From positions 485,455-549,454 of the forward strand of contig JAOAGT010000001.1 of assembly GCA_026415615.1 (NCBI GenBank): a DNA stretch of 64,000 nucleotides. The letters run 5' to 3'. Positions 7,963 through 16,099 of the stretch are shown here, one piece after another. The first letter of the stretch is position 1. Every line of letters begins with the position of its first letter. A program made the position numbers and the translations under genes. The notes below the pieces were generated by a model. That model did not search any database and was not told where the DNA came from. It saw only the letters and a list, made by a program, of their open reading frames with translations. This DNA comes from Thermoleophilia bacterium (lineage in GTDB: Bacteria > Actinomycetota > Thermoleophilia > RBG-16-64-13).

Positions 7963-9816
7963 TCAATAGGTTAGTCCAAAACCACAAGGGAAGGCGGCCT
8001 TTACCCCCAGGTGGTCAAGCAAGGCTTGCCCGTGCAGGGGGCCGTACTCAACCTCTACCGCGTCGGGGTCAAAGTATGGCAGGTGATCGGCGCTGGTGGG
8101 GATGGCAAAGGGTAGGCGGCCGCTTGGAGCGCGTTTGCCCAACACAATGTCGGCCAGGGCGTGGCCGCCATCCATGCCCGGATACCACAGGATTAGGATG
8201 GCGGGAACTTTTTCGCGCCAGCGCTCCATAAGCACGGGGCTTCCGCACATGAGCACCACGATGGTGCGTGGTTTCGCGGCAGCCACGGCCAGGATGAGAT
8301 CTTCGTCCTCCTCGTGCAGAGTAAGAGCGCGGCGATCGCCGCCGGGAAAGTGCGAGTGCAAGTCCTTTGCTGCGGCGCGGCGCGCGGCTGCCTGGCTGCC
8401 GGCAAGACGCCAAAGCTGGCGCGCCAGGCGAGGCAGTTTGCTTGGCGGCGGAGGCGGCAAATGGCGCCAAAAGCCGGGAGGCGGGGGAGCCCCTACTGCT
8501 TCGCCCTCGTCCCGGTAGTCATAGCCCACAACCACAATGGCGGCGTCGGCTTCGGCGGCTAAGGCGGCGGCTCGCATGGGTGAGCGACCGCTGTCGTAGA
8601 TGACGCGCACTCCCTGGGGCTCAAGGGCGGTTTTTAGTCCTTCAAGGGGCGTTACTACGTAAGGGGAAATGACGTTGCTTGAGCCGCGGTCGCCGGTGTT
8701 GGGGACGGCGGCAAGCCGGCCGATGACAGCTACCATATTGAGATGCGCGGGGTCCAGGGGAAGAGTGGGGCGCGCGCCGCCCTGCCCGGTGCGGGCGGCG
8801 CGCGCCCCCTCATACACCACCTCATTCCGCAAAAGGACAATGGCCCTGGTAGCTGCTTCGCGGGCCAAAGCCCGGTGCCTTTCGCAGGCAACCACCTCGG
8901 GTCCATGCTCGGCGTCGCCCACTGTGGCAAAGCGCAGCTGCTGGCCGATTATGCGACAGACTGCGTCGTCCACCCGGGCCAGGGATACCTTTCCTTTGAC
9001 AACCGCCTTTTTCAACCGCAGCCCCATAAAAAGCGGGCTTGGCATTTCGAGGTCTAGGCCGGCGTTTATCGCTTTTACCCCGTCTCGTATGGCAAAGACA
9101 AAGTCGCTCATTACAAACCCGGCAAATCCCCAGCGCTCCTTAAGCACTGTGGTGAGCAGGAAAGGATTTTCAGCGCAGTATTCTCCGTTTACGCGGTTGT
9201 AAGCGGCCATTACCGACGCCGGCTGCTCCTCGACCACGCGCCGGAAGTGGGGCAGGTAGACCTTCTCCAGTACTTCCTCAGAAATGCGGACGTCAAGAAG
9301 GTAGCGCGTGTTGTCCTGATTGTTGCAGGCGTAGTGCTTTACGCAGGCCATCGCGTGGCGCTGGAGGCCGCGCACAAAGGCCGCGCCCATCTCGCCTACG
9401 TGGCCGGGATTTTCTCCGTATGTTTCCTGAGCTCGGCCCCAGGCTGGATGCCGCAGCAGGTTGAGACATGGAGCGGCCACGAAGTTTGCTCCCAGGGCTC
9501 TTGCCTCGCGTCCGATGGCCTCGCCAATTTGCTCTTCAAGCTTATAGTCAAACGTAGCGGCTCTGGCTATAGGCACAGGGAAACACGTGCAGACCCCAGC
9601 CGTCACCCCGCGCGGCCCATCGGTGAAACGGATGCCGGGCAGGCCGAAGCGCGGCACCGCCGCTGCCACGACAATGGGCCGCGGCTGCTCGAAAGAAGGT
9701 GAAGCAAGAGCAAAGTCATAGAAGTCCGCCGAGCCTGCAAGCATGCGCAGTTTCTCCTCAAGGGTGAGGAGGCGGCAGAGCTCGCGGGCGCGGATGCATG
9801 TCTCTGGGCTGTTCAT
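7963..9816 (-). CDS. Glycoside hydrolase family 3 beta-glucosidase-like enzyme lacking the C-terminal domain
   Basis: A 617-residue protein with both GH3 catalytic domains. The N-terminal barrel has RFTDGPRG near the start, CVKHYACNNQ and the nucleophile Asp in VMSDFVFAIRDG. The second domain has AVIG and LMCGSP-type strands. The protein stops right after CGFGLTY, the point where most family members continue into a fibronectin-III-like domain, so that domain is absent. An Ala/Arg/Gly-rich insertion coded by a perfect palindrome (8767-8808) precedes the second domain. No signal peptide is visible, so it is probably cytoplasmic. It may remove sugars from imported glycosides such as plant phenolic glucosides (inference). 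The start is ATG 9816 with GGGGTGA upstream. Confidence 0.88.
   Translation of the reverse strand: MNSPETCIRARELCRLLTLEEKLRMLAGSADFYDFALASPSFEQPRPIVVAAAVPRFGLPGIRFTDGPRGVTAGVCTCFPVPIARAATFDYKLEEQIGEAIGREARALGANFVAAPCLNLLRHPAWGRAQETYGENPGHVGEMGAAFVRGLQRHAMACVKHYACNNQDNTRYLLDVRISEEVLEKVYLPHFRRVVEEQPASVMAAYNRVNGEYCAENPFLLTTVLKERWGFAGFVMSDFVFAIRDGVKAINAGLDLEMPSPLFMGLRLKKAVVKGKVSLARVDDAVCRIIGQQLRFATVGDAEHGPEVVACERHRALAREAATRAIVLLRNEVVYEGARAARTGQGGARPTLPLDPAHLNMVAVIGRLAAVPNTGDRGSSNVISPYVVTPLEGLKTALEPQGVRVIYDSGRSPMRAAALAAEADAAIVVVGYDYRDEGEAVGAPPPPGFWRHLPPPPPSKLPRLARQLWRLAGSQAAARRAAAKDLHSHFPGGDRRALTLHEEDEDLILAVAAAKPRTIVVLMCGSPVLMERWREKVPAILILWYPGMDGGHALADIVLGKRAPSGRLPFAIPTSADHLPYFDPDAVEVEYGPLHGQALLDHLGVKAAFPCGFGLTY
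8767..8808. repeat. Perfect 16-bp inverted repeat inside the GH3 gene
   Basis: The arms 8767-8782 and 8793-8808 are exact reverse complements made only of G and C, with a 10-base loop. The reading frame passes through and codes a short Ala/Arg/Gly insertion just before the LPLDPAHL motif that starts the second GH3 domain. The composition resembles the palindromes at 4887-4927 and 20784-20821. Confidence 0.8.
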
Positions 9817-10048
9817 CTCTAGTCACCCCGGTATCAACCCACCTCGGGCCAAATATCTCGTTGCTGCGAGGTTCTTCACAACGACTAAGAGCACCATGTT
9901 GCAGGGCGTGTATCAAGGTTGAGTTTCGCTGGATCCGTTCGCGACTCCTTCTGGACTCGCGTAGTTCGTGGGCAGACAGGCGTACACGGAGCGCCGAGAC
10001 GCTTTAGAAGCCAGGAACCAGACGTTGAAGTGCGGCGTGCATAGACGG

Positions 10049-10066
10049 GCACGATATGCACGATAT
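10049..10066. repeat. Tandem 9-bp repeat GCACGATAT x2
   Basis: Two exact adjacent copies of GCACGATAT lie in the gap upstream of both the GH3 gene (minus strand, about 230 bases) and the HD-GYP gene. It could be a regulator half-site pair, but no second occurrence was noticed elsewhere in the window. Confidence 0.4.
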
Positions 10067-10705
10067 AACTGTAGATGGCGCTCTTCGCACGGGCGCGGTA
10101 ACATGACGCGGAGTGTCGTGTATGGTGGACGTGCCATTGAACATCTGTCGGTTCCTAATCGTCGGTGCAATAAGTACAACACGGGCGGGTGGCGAAGGGC
10201 CGCCGGACCACGGAGTGACACCGAGGTTCAGAAGAATCGTACGTAGAAGAGCAACCTTCTTTCACTTCTAGGGTAAAGCGGAGCGTGCTCTCCAGTGCTG
10301 GCACTGGGGATCATGATTCTCGCGATTGAACACACTTCTTGACTGTTTCAATCTCAAGGTGCGCAGACAAGCTCCGGACGCCTGGTGCGTGTTTGGTTAC
10401 TCCTGCGTAGACCGTGATCCCCCACGGGCTACGGAATGCGCAGCAGAGTCTCAAAAGTCTATTCGCCATGCAAGAACCGCTCGGTTGGTGAAAGACAGGC
10501 GAGTTTGTTCGCAGCGTAGCAAACACATTTCAGCGCTGTCGTACGTGGCAGCGCCAAATGGATGTTTGCCAGCTACTTGCTATCAGAGTAGAAAATACTC
10601 AAGCTCCTGGAGATTATTTCACCTAGTTTCGACAGATGCAGCTAATGATGTTTATGCATGCATTTTAAATACGGTACAACGGAGCCAACCATACGTTTCT
10701 TGTTG

Positions 10706-10734
10706 TTGACAGGATTGAGCTCTTTGATTAGTCT
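10706..10734 (+). promoter_or_regulatory. Candidate sigma-70-type promoter for the HD-GYP gene
   Basis: A perfect TTGACA (10706-10711), a 17-base spacer and TAGTCT (10729-10734) point toward the HD-GYP gene. Transcription from here would give an unusually long leader of about 250 bases. Confidence 0.5.
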
Positions 10735-10991
10735 CAAATAGCAACGCATCTACAGGGCTCGAAGGTGCCGGTAGATTTTGGGTTTGCTCGCGGTGAATGG
10801 GACGCGGGCAGACCGGGGTTAGTTGGCGTACCTGGGTTTGAAGGGTTTTGCAGCGCCTACCAGCCCAGGCCGCCAGCGGGAAGTCGGGAAAGCGCGTCTG
10901 GAGGAGAAAGGAGAGCGAGAATGTGGGTTCGCACATGGTGAGGTAGCGCTGGTCTCATGTGTGACGGCTTTGCTGCCGATAATTAGGACAC

Positions 10992-12641
10992 ATGAGCGGC
11001 CGCACTACTGAAAAGTCAGGGAGCATCCCGATGGAGCAGGGTCAGGCTCGAGGTCATGCTACGGACGGCCCCCGGTGGGACAGCGATTCCAGGTTGACGC
11101 GGGCTGACGTCTATGTGGCATTTGTGATCTTGCTCTTCGGGGTGCTCTTTTCCTTACTTGTGATCCATTCCTGGCACGGTTACTTGTCCGATCCGGGTAA
11201 TCATGTGGCGTGGGCAAGCATAGCCCTACTACTTACTCTTGCTTTCTTCGCGGAGTCGCATGTGGTGAAGCTAGCCCCAGGGGTTGAAGTTTCGCCAGGT
11301 CTCCTTCCTACTTTCGTTACCGCTGCGGTTGCGGGGCCTCTGCCGAGCGTTATTGTCGCAGTTCTAAGTCAGCTTGTGGGTTTTCGTAATCGCCGCCTCA
11401 TTCAGCAGCTCTGGTACTGTGCTAGTGTTGGGGTTGCCGCTACGGTATGTGGGTCAGCGTATTGGTTTGTGCTTGATGCTCTAGGAGGTTTTGCCACATT
11501 ACCGACAGTCATAGTTGCCGGCGTCAGCGTCGGAATAGGGGTTCTTTACCACAGTGTGAATCTTGCTGTCGCTTTGCCCCAGTTTTGGCTACGTCGAGGG
11601 GCAAGTCCTCTGAGAGTGCTCAGAGAAGGGATTGTTCCAGTTCTCTCCTTTGATCTCTTCTTCCTAGTGATCGCTGTCGGGATAATTTGTGTCTACCACC
11701 TTTATCTGTCTCAAAGACCCGGCGCGACGCCAGCTGACGGCTACTCAACCGCTATCGTGGCTTTGTGCCTTCTTCCTGTGGTTGGCGTGATCTACGCCTT
11801 TCGTGCCTACGGCCGTCAGCGTCAGCTGGCCGAGAAGAGCAGCGAGCTGGCCGAGCGCAACGAGAAGCTTGCTCTCCAGGCTATAGCCAGCCAGATTGCT
11901 GCCCTTGACCTAAAGGACGACTATACTGCCCGGCACTGCGCCTCCGCAGGGAGGTGGGCAGCTGATATCGCCGAGCGGATGGGACTAAGCGAAGATGATC
12001 GCAATCTGGCTCATCTTGCCGGACTGCTGCATGACGTAGGCAAGATCGGGGTTCCGGACGAGGTGCTTAAGTCGGCCCGTGGTCTTGAGCCAAGCGACTG
12101 GGAGTACATTGAACGTCACTGCGAAAACGGCTATCGGATCCTACGGACCATGGACGTGCTCGGGCGCCTGGCTGCTGTGGTTCTCTGTCATCATGAGCGC
12201 TACGACGGTCTGGGGTATCCGTTGCACCTAAGAGGAGAAGAGATTCCTCTGATCAGCCGCATCATCTGTGTAACCGACAGCTACTCGGCAATGGTAAGCC
12301 GTCGTCCTTACCGGGCTCCGATGTCTGCTGCTGAAGCAATGGCCGAACTTGAGCGCAATAAAGGCAAGCAATTTGATCCTAAGGTGGTTGATGCTTTCCT
12401 CGGTTTGCTTGCAGAGCGCGACGAGGCCTACCGTCTCGGGTTGGATGTGGAGTTTGAGCGCGAGCTAAGTCGCATCCGCTACCTGCGCGAGCTTCCGCCG
12501 GGGAAGAGTAAAGAAGAAATTCTGGTGGAGTCCGTGCTTGCCAGCAATGTGGTTGTGTTGCCGCCCCCGGCCGAGCTGGCCGTTGTTACGAGTGAGAGGC
12601 AGGAGGCCGTTCCAGGTTCCAACGCAAGTTCCTCTCTCTGA
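10992..12641 (+). CDS. Membrane-bound HD-GYP cyclic-di-GMP phosphodiesterase
   Basis: A 549-residue protein. Hydrophobic segments occupy about residues 38-275 (a MASE-like sensor), followed by a short coiled linker (EKSSELAERNEKLALQA, 281-297) and an HD-GYP domain. Key residues are visible: DYTARHC (310-316), the HD pair in LLHDVGKIG (His347, Asp348), and HHERYDGLGYP (400-410) with the GYP signature. It should hydrolyse cyclic di-GMP, opposing the GGDEF protein 4 kb away. An alternative start is ATG 11031. The C-terminal 60 residues are not conserved-looking. The long leader upstream deserves attention. Confidence 0.92.
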   Translation: MSGRTTEKSGSIPMEQGQARGHATDGPRWDSDSRLTRADVYVAFVILLFGVLFSLLVIHSWHGYLSDPGNHVAWASIALLLTLAFFAESHVVKLAPGVEVSPGLLPTFVTAAVAGPLPSVIVAVLSQLVGFRNRRLIQQLWYCASVGVAATVCGSAYWFVLDALGGFATLPTVIVAGVSVGIGVLYHSVNLAVALPQFWLRRGASPLRVLREGIVPVLSFDLFFLVIAVGIICVYHLYLSQRPGATPADGYSTAIVALCLLPVVGVIYAFRAYGRQRQLAEKSSELAERNEKLALQAIASQIAALDLKDDYTARHCASAGRWAADIAERMGLSEDDRNLAHLAGLLHDVGKIGVPDEVLKSARGLEPSDWEYIERHCENGYRILRTMDVLGRLAAVVLCHHERYDGLGYPLHLRGEEIPLISRIICVTDSYSAMVSRRPYRAPMSAAEAMAELERNKGKQFDPKVVDAFLGLLAERDEAYRLGLDVEFERELSRIRYLRELPPGKSKEEILVESVLASNVVVLPPPAELAVVTSERQEAVPGSNASSSL

Positions 12642-12699
12642 TATCCGCCTAGTCTGATAGTTTGGTAGCAAGAGGAGTCGAGTTCAGCAGGGGGAACTT

Positions 12700-14088
12700 G
12701 TGCGCTTTTCGGTGTTTTGGCGAGTGTTAGTGGCCCAAGCGCTGTCAAGCTTCGGCACTTCGATGTCCACGGTGGCGCTGGGGTTCATGGTTTATACGCT
12801 CACCGGCTCAGTGCTGCATATGGGGGCCGTCATGGCCGTGTCGACTTTCCCCCTAATTATCACCAGTTGGATAGGTGGAGCGGCTCTTGACAGGTTTGCC
12901 GCCAAGCACGTAATGGTGGCGGCGGACTTTGCCCGGGCGGTCCTTATTTTCCTACTGCCTTTCCTAGCAGAGGCCGCCATTGTTTTTGTCTACGCAATCG
13001 CCGCTCTGGTGGGGGTGTGCACGGCCTTCTTCAACCCGGGGCAGCTTAAGCTGGTGGCGGAGTCGGTCGGCCCCGACCACCTGGTTAAGGCAAACTCTTA
13101 CCTAGGCGTGACTCAGACTGGATCTGAACTCGTGGGCTATTTGGTGTCGGGCGTGGTGGTGAGCGCCGTCGGATATGCCGTCGCCTTTTACGCTGACGCC
13201 GGAAGCTATGTGTTGTCGGGCCTCTTGTTGCTGGGGTTACCCCGACCCCAACCGCGTATGGAGCCGCCAGCTTCGGTGCTGGCGTTGCTGCGCGAGTCGC
13301 CGGGAGTTTTCGTCCGGCTCTGGCGCCACCCGATGCTTCGAACCAACTTATTGTTTGCCTTGTTTCCGATGCTGGTTTTTATGATGGGCATGCCCAACTC
13401 TTACGGTCTTGCGCTAGCGGTGTTTGAGCGAGGAGCAGCCGGAGTTGCAGCGCTTGAAGTGGCCATCTCCTGCGGGTTTATCGTCGGGGGGCTCGTACTT
13501 AGCCGCATGACGCTTCGGCGGGACAAGAACCTGTATGTGTTTGGTTCTTTCATGGTTATGGCTCTTTGCCTTCTGGGAGTGTACCTAAGTTCCTTCTTCT
13601 GGCTGGCGGTTGCTTTCTTGGGGCTGGCTGGGATGGCCAGTGTAGGTGTTCTTGTGCCTTCGGTGACCATGTTTCAGGAGATTCCGAGCCCAGGCGAGAG
13701 GGGCAGGCTTATCGCGGTGCGAGCTGGCTTTGGTCAGGTAGGCAGCACTGGCGGATTGCTGCTGGGTGGAAGCGTGGGAGAAGCTTTAGGAATCACGCAG
13801 AGTTTTCTTTTGGCCGGTTTGCTCGCGGTGGGTCTGAGTATGCTTATTTACGTACCGTATCATGTGGGTGTGCGGCGGAGATTGCGCGACGCTTGGTCTC
13901 AGGCGGTGGCTGCTGGTGCTACTCGGGTGGACGCTCGTCATATGGCGGAACAAGCTGCGCTTGCCGGACGGCCCGAGCTGGGGTCGGTGGTGGCGGGTCT
14001 TGGCAGCCGCGAACCTGTGGAAGCGCGAGAAGCTCACAGCCTGGGCCAGGCTCGCTTGGCCGATCCAAACGACAAAGACACGCAGTAG
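12700..14088 (+). CDS. MFS transporter, EntS/MFS_3-like exporter
   Basis: A 462-residue integral membrane protein with about 12 hydrophobic helices. It has the MFS loop GGAALDRFAAKHVM after helix 2 and a second-half repeat with LSRMTLRRDK. The fold resembles the enterobactin-exporter/macrolide-efflux group of proton-driven exporters; the substrate is unknown. The start is GTG 12700 with AGGGGGA 4 bases upstream. The C-terminal 60 residues are a charged cytoplasmic tail. It runs directly into the DUF1385 gene, suggesting an operon. Confidence 0.85.
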   Translation: MRFSVFWRVLVAQALSSFGTSMSTVALGFMVYTLTGSVLHMGAVMAVSTFPLIITSWIGGAALDRFAAKHVMVAADFARAVLIFLLPFLAEAAIVFVYAIAALVGVCTAFFNPGQLKLVAESVGPDHLVKANSYLGVTQTGSELVGYLVSGVVVSAVGYAVAFYADAGSYVLSGLLLLGLPRPQPRMEPPASVLALLRESPGVFVRLWRHPMLRTNLLFALFPMLVFMMGMPNSYGLALAVFERGAAGVAALEVAISCGFIVGGLVLSRMTLRRDKNLYVFGSFMVMALCLLGVYLSSFFWLAVAFLGLAGMASVGVLVPSVTMFQEIPSPGERGRLIAVRAGFGQVGSTGGLLLGGSVGEALGITQSFLLAGLLAVGLSMLIYVPYHVGVRRRLRDAWSQAVAAGATRVDARHMAEQAALAGRPELGSVVAGLGSREPVEAREAHSLGQARLADPNDKDTQ

Positions 14089-14112
14089 ATGTGCAGTACG
14101 GGGGTCTATCTT

Positions 14113-15114
14113 ATGGATGATGACCGAGCAGACACTGATAGGGTACTTCGGGGAGCGGCGCCGGGGTTGGGCGGCGCGCCGCGAAGCGCCGAGGCCGCGC
14201 CGAGCAGCTCCGGCGGCGGGGCATCCGACCTCGCTTCGGGCGCGCCTCCTGGTGCCAACGGCGCTGTCTCCCGCGCTGGTTCTGGCGCACCGCCGCGCAT
14301 CGGCGGCATCGCTCTTCGCAACGGGCTCATTGTAGTAAGCGAGAGACACTGGGCGGCGGCGATCCGCGAACCCGACGGCGGCATAAAGGTGGCTTCGGGA
14401 AAGAAGGTGCCGCTTGCGCGTCCTGGAGCCTGGTCGGGGGTGCCGGTGGCGCGCGGTCTACTACGCTTTGCCGAGACGCTTGTAGTGCTCGGCATGGCCA
14501 AAGCCAAGTTGCCAAATGCCGAGCTTCCCATTGAGGGCAACCGGGTGGCTGCAGCTCTAGCTGTTTCGCTTGCTGCAAGCTCGGTTGTAAGAGCTGCGGC
14601 TCGTCGCTCGCCTGTGGCGGCTGAAATCGGCACAGCGTTGGCGGCGGTGGTTCCGGCTGTGCTGGCGGTGCGGGGTTCGGCTGTCTCCGGGTACCATGGT
14701 GCAGAGCACAAGGTAATCGGCGCGTGGGAGGCGGCATGGCGAGCGGGGCTGCGCGGGCCGGAGGCGCTACGGCGGGGGGTCATGCAAGAGGCGACCAAGG
14801 AGCACGAGCGTTGCGGCTCGAACATTGTGGGACCTTATCTAGTGGCAGGCGTGGCGGCCAACCTGCTTGCTCGCACCAGTTTAGGACGTAGATCGCGTCT
14901 GGCTTCGGCAGTTGCGTCGGCTGCGAGTTTGGGCGTGGCTCTGGAAGCGGTGCGGTGGGCAAATACGCATGCCGATTCACTGCTCGCCCGGCTATTGCTT
15001 GCTCCCGGTCGTCTTATTCAGAAGCGCTTTACCACTAGCGAACCTACGCCGGAGCAGCTGGAAGTGGGAAGGCGAGCTCTTGAGGAGCTACTGGCTCTGG
15101 AGAAGTTACTGTGA
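14113..15114 (+). CDS. DUF1385 (YqhQ-like) membrane-associated protein with a low-complexity N-terminus
   Basis: About 333 residues. The core has the DUF1385 hallmark SGYHGAEHKVI followed by a KEHERCGSNIVGP segment and hydrophobic helices; the family's function is unknown. Before the core is a Gly/Ala/Pro/Ser stretch of about 50 residues coded by very GC-rich DNA, including the perfect palindrome GCGGCGCGCCGC (14171-14182). This stretch is atypical for the family. ATG 14113 is chosen over ATG 14089 because ACGGGGGTC lies a suitable distance upstream; 14089 has no ribosome site and follows the MFS stop immediately. Confidence 0.78.
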   Translation: MDDDRADTDRVLRGAAPGLGGAPRSAEAAPSSSGGGASDLASGAPPGANGAVSRAGSGAPPRIGGIALRNGLIVVSERHWAAAIREPDGGIKVASGKKVPLARPGAWSGVPVARGLLRFAETLVVLGMAKAKLPNAELPIEGNRVAAALAVSLAASSVVRAAARRSPVAAEIGTALAAVVPAVLAVRGSAVSGYHGAEHKVIGAWEAAWRAGLRGPEALRRGVMQEATKEHERCGSNIVGPYLVAGVAANLLARTSLGRRSRLASAVASAASLGVALEAVRWANTHADSLLARLLLAPGRLIQKRFTTSEPTPEQLEVGRRALEELLALEKLL

Positions 15115-15138
15115 ACTGGCTCCGGGAAGCTGCTGTGA
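15102..15138 (+). repeat. Imperfect duplication across the DUF1385 stop codon
   Basis: The 13-mers at 15102-15114 and 15126-15138 match at 11 positions and are 24 bases apart. The first copy ends with the TGA stop of the DUF1385 gene. This is one of several boundary duplications in the window. Confidence 0.45.
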
Positions 15139-15227
15139 GGTTGGGGTTCCTGCGAAGTTCAACCTGGTGTGAAGCTCAATTTGCTGTCAAGCTGATGAAT
15201 GTAAAGAGAATGTGAAGGTGGTGACTA

Positions 15228-16040
15228 ATGTTCTATCCAATATGTGTGGAACTTAAGGACAGGTCCCGTGTAGAGCAGGCGGTCGTAGTGCTCAATCCTG
15301 CCGAATCTAAGCGTCTCTTGGCCAAGGCGGTGGTGGCTTTGCCCGAGGTAAAAAAGGCTTTTGCCGAGCACCGGCTGGCGGTTTCTACTTGCTCTACGTG
15401 TGCCTACGTGCTTGAAGAACTAACGGGCGAAAAGCTTGCTCCTTTCTCCTACTGCATCGGCTTGGTGGCCGACGGCAAACTGACCATGACCCTGGAGCAG
15501 GACCGCGAAGGCGCTCGGTTCTTTGTGCGAGGAGAACGTGTGCAGCAAGACGCCCGCACCTTCTTTGAGTCTTTTGAGCGCGGCGACGTGGCCATAAAAG
15601 GCGCTAACGCTGTTGACCCGCAGGGCAATGCCGGCGTGCTGGCGGCAAATCCTCAGTCGGGCACTATCGGCGCCCTTATGAGTCGGGTGGCTGTTCGCGG
15701 GGGAGCCATCATCATGCCGGTCGGGCTTGAGAAGCTTATCCCGAGCGTGATCGATGCCGCAGCAGGCTGGGGTCAGCTCACACTGTCTAAGTGCATGGGG
15801 GTACCGGTTTGGCTGTTCCCCGTGACCGCCGGGCTGGTGGTGACGGAGATTGAGGCTCTTGGAGTTTTAGCTAACGTAGCCGTGCGTCATGTGGCTAGCG
15901 GCGGGGTTGGCGGCAGCGAGGGAGCGGTGGTGCTCTTGCTCGAGGGCTACCCTGAGAACTTGGCTAAAGCCTGGGAGATTGTTGAAAGCGTGAAGGGCGA
16001 GCCGCCAATCGCAGTGCCCCGGCATCAGCTTAGCAACTAG
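15228..16040 (+). CDS. Conserved protein of unknown function
   Basis: A 270-residue soluble protein I cannot assign. Features include a CSTC motif (STCSTCAY, about residues 53-60), a Gly/Asn-rich stretch KGANAVDPQGNAG followed by SGTIG, and RGGAIIMPVGLEKLIPS. The middle section resembles Rossmann-like or LUD/CoA-transferase-like sequences, but too weakly to name. There is no signal peptide or membrane helix. The start ATG 15228 has GAAGGTGGTGA upstream. It stands alone between a DUF1385 gene and an MFS gene, so context does not help. Confidence 0.7.
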   Translation: MFYPICVELKDRSRVEQAVVVLNPAESKRLLAKAVVALPEVKKAFAEHRLAVSTCSTCAYVLEELTGEKLAPFSYCIGLVADGKLTMTLEQDREGARFFVRGERVQQDARTFFESFERGDVAIKGANAVDPQGNAGVLAANPQSGTIGALMSRVAVRGGAIIMPVGLEKLIPSVIDAAAGWGQLTLSKCMGVPVWLFPVTAGLVVTEIEALGVLANVAVRHVASGGVGGSEGAVVLLLEGYPENLAKAWEIVESVKGEPPIAVPRHQLSN

Positions 16041-16099
16041 CAACCTCGCTGGGCCCGGCTGGGAGCTGGTTTGGGTTTGTTACACGGGGAGCGGCAGGG

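Larger units (their letters stand above)
9817..10991. other. 1.2-kb gap between divergent GH3 and HD-GYP genes; no supported gene
   Basis: No reading frame here shows protein-like composition or a recognisable motif, and the sequence is visibly richer in A and T than its surroundings, especially at 10560-10740. It contains a tandem 9-mer (10049-10066), a good promoter candidate (10706-10734) and a roughly 250-base leader with several possible stems, such as GCTCGCG with CGCGGGC and CCTGGG with CCCAGG. I saw no tRNA, CRISPR or transposase remnant. It may be decayed sequence plus the control region of the HD-GYP gene. Confidence 0.6.

Noticed and set aside
10735-10991. GEMM-I or cobalamin riboswitch upstream of HD-GYP
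   Set aside because: The GGCAAACC/CGCAAAGC blocks and the cobalamin box are absent; only generic stems are seen.
15228-16040. DUF169 assignment for the unknown 270-residue protein
   Set aside because: The expected Cys-Gly-Gly and conserved Glu patterns of that family are missing, so it is left unassigned.
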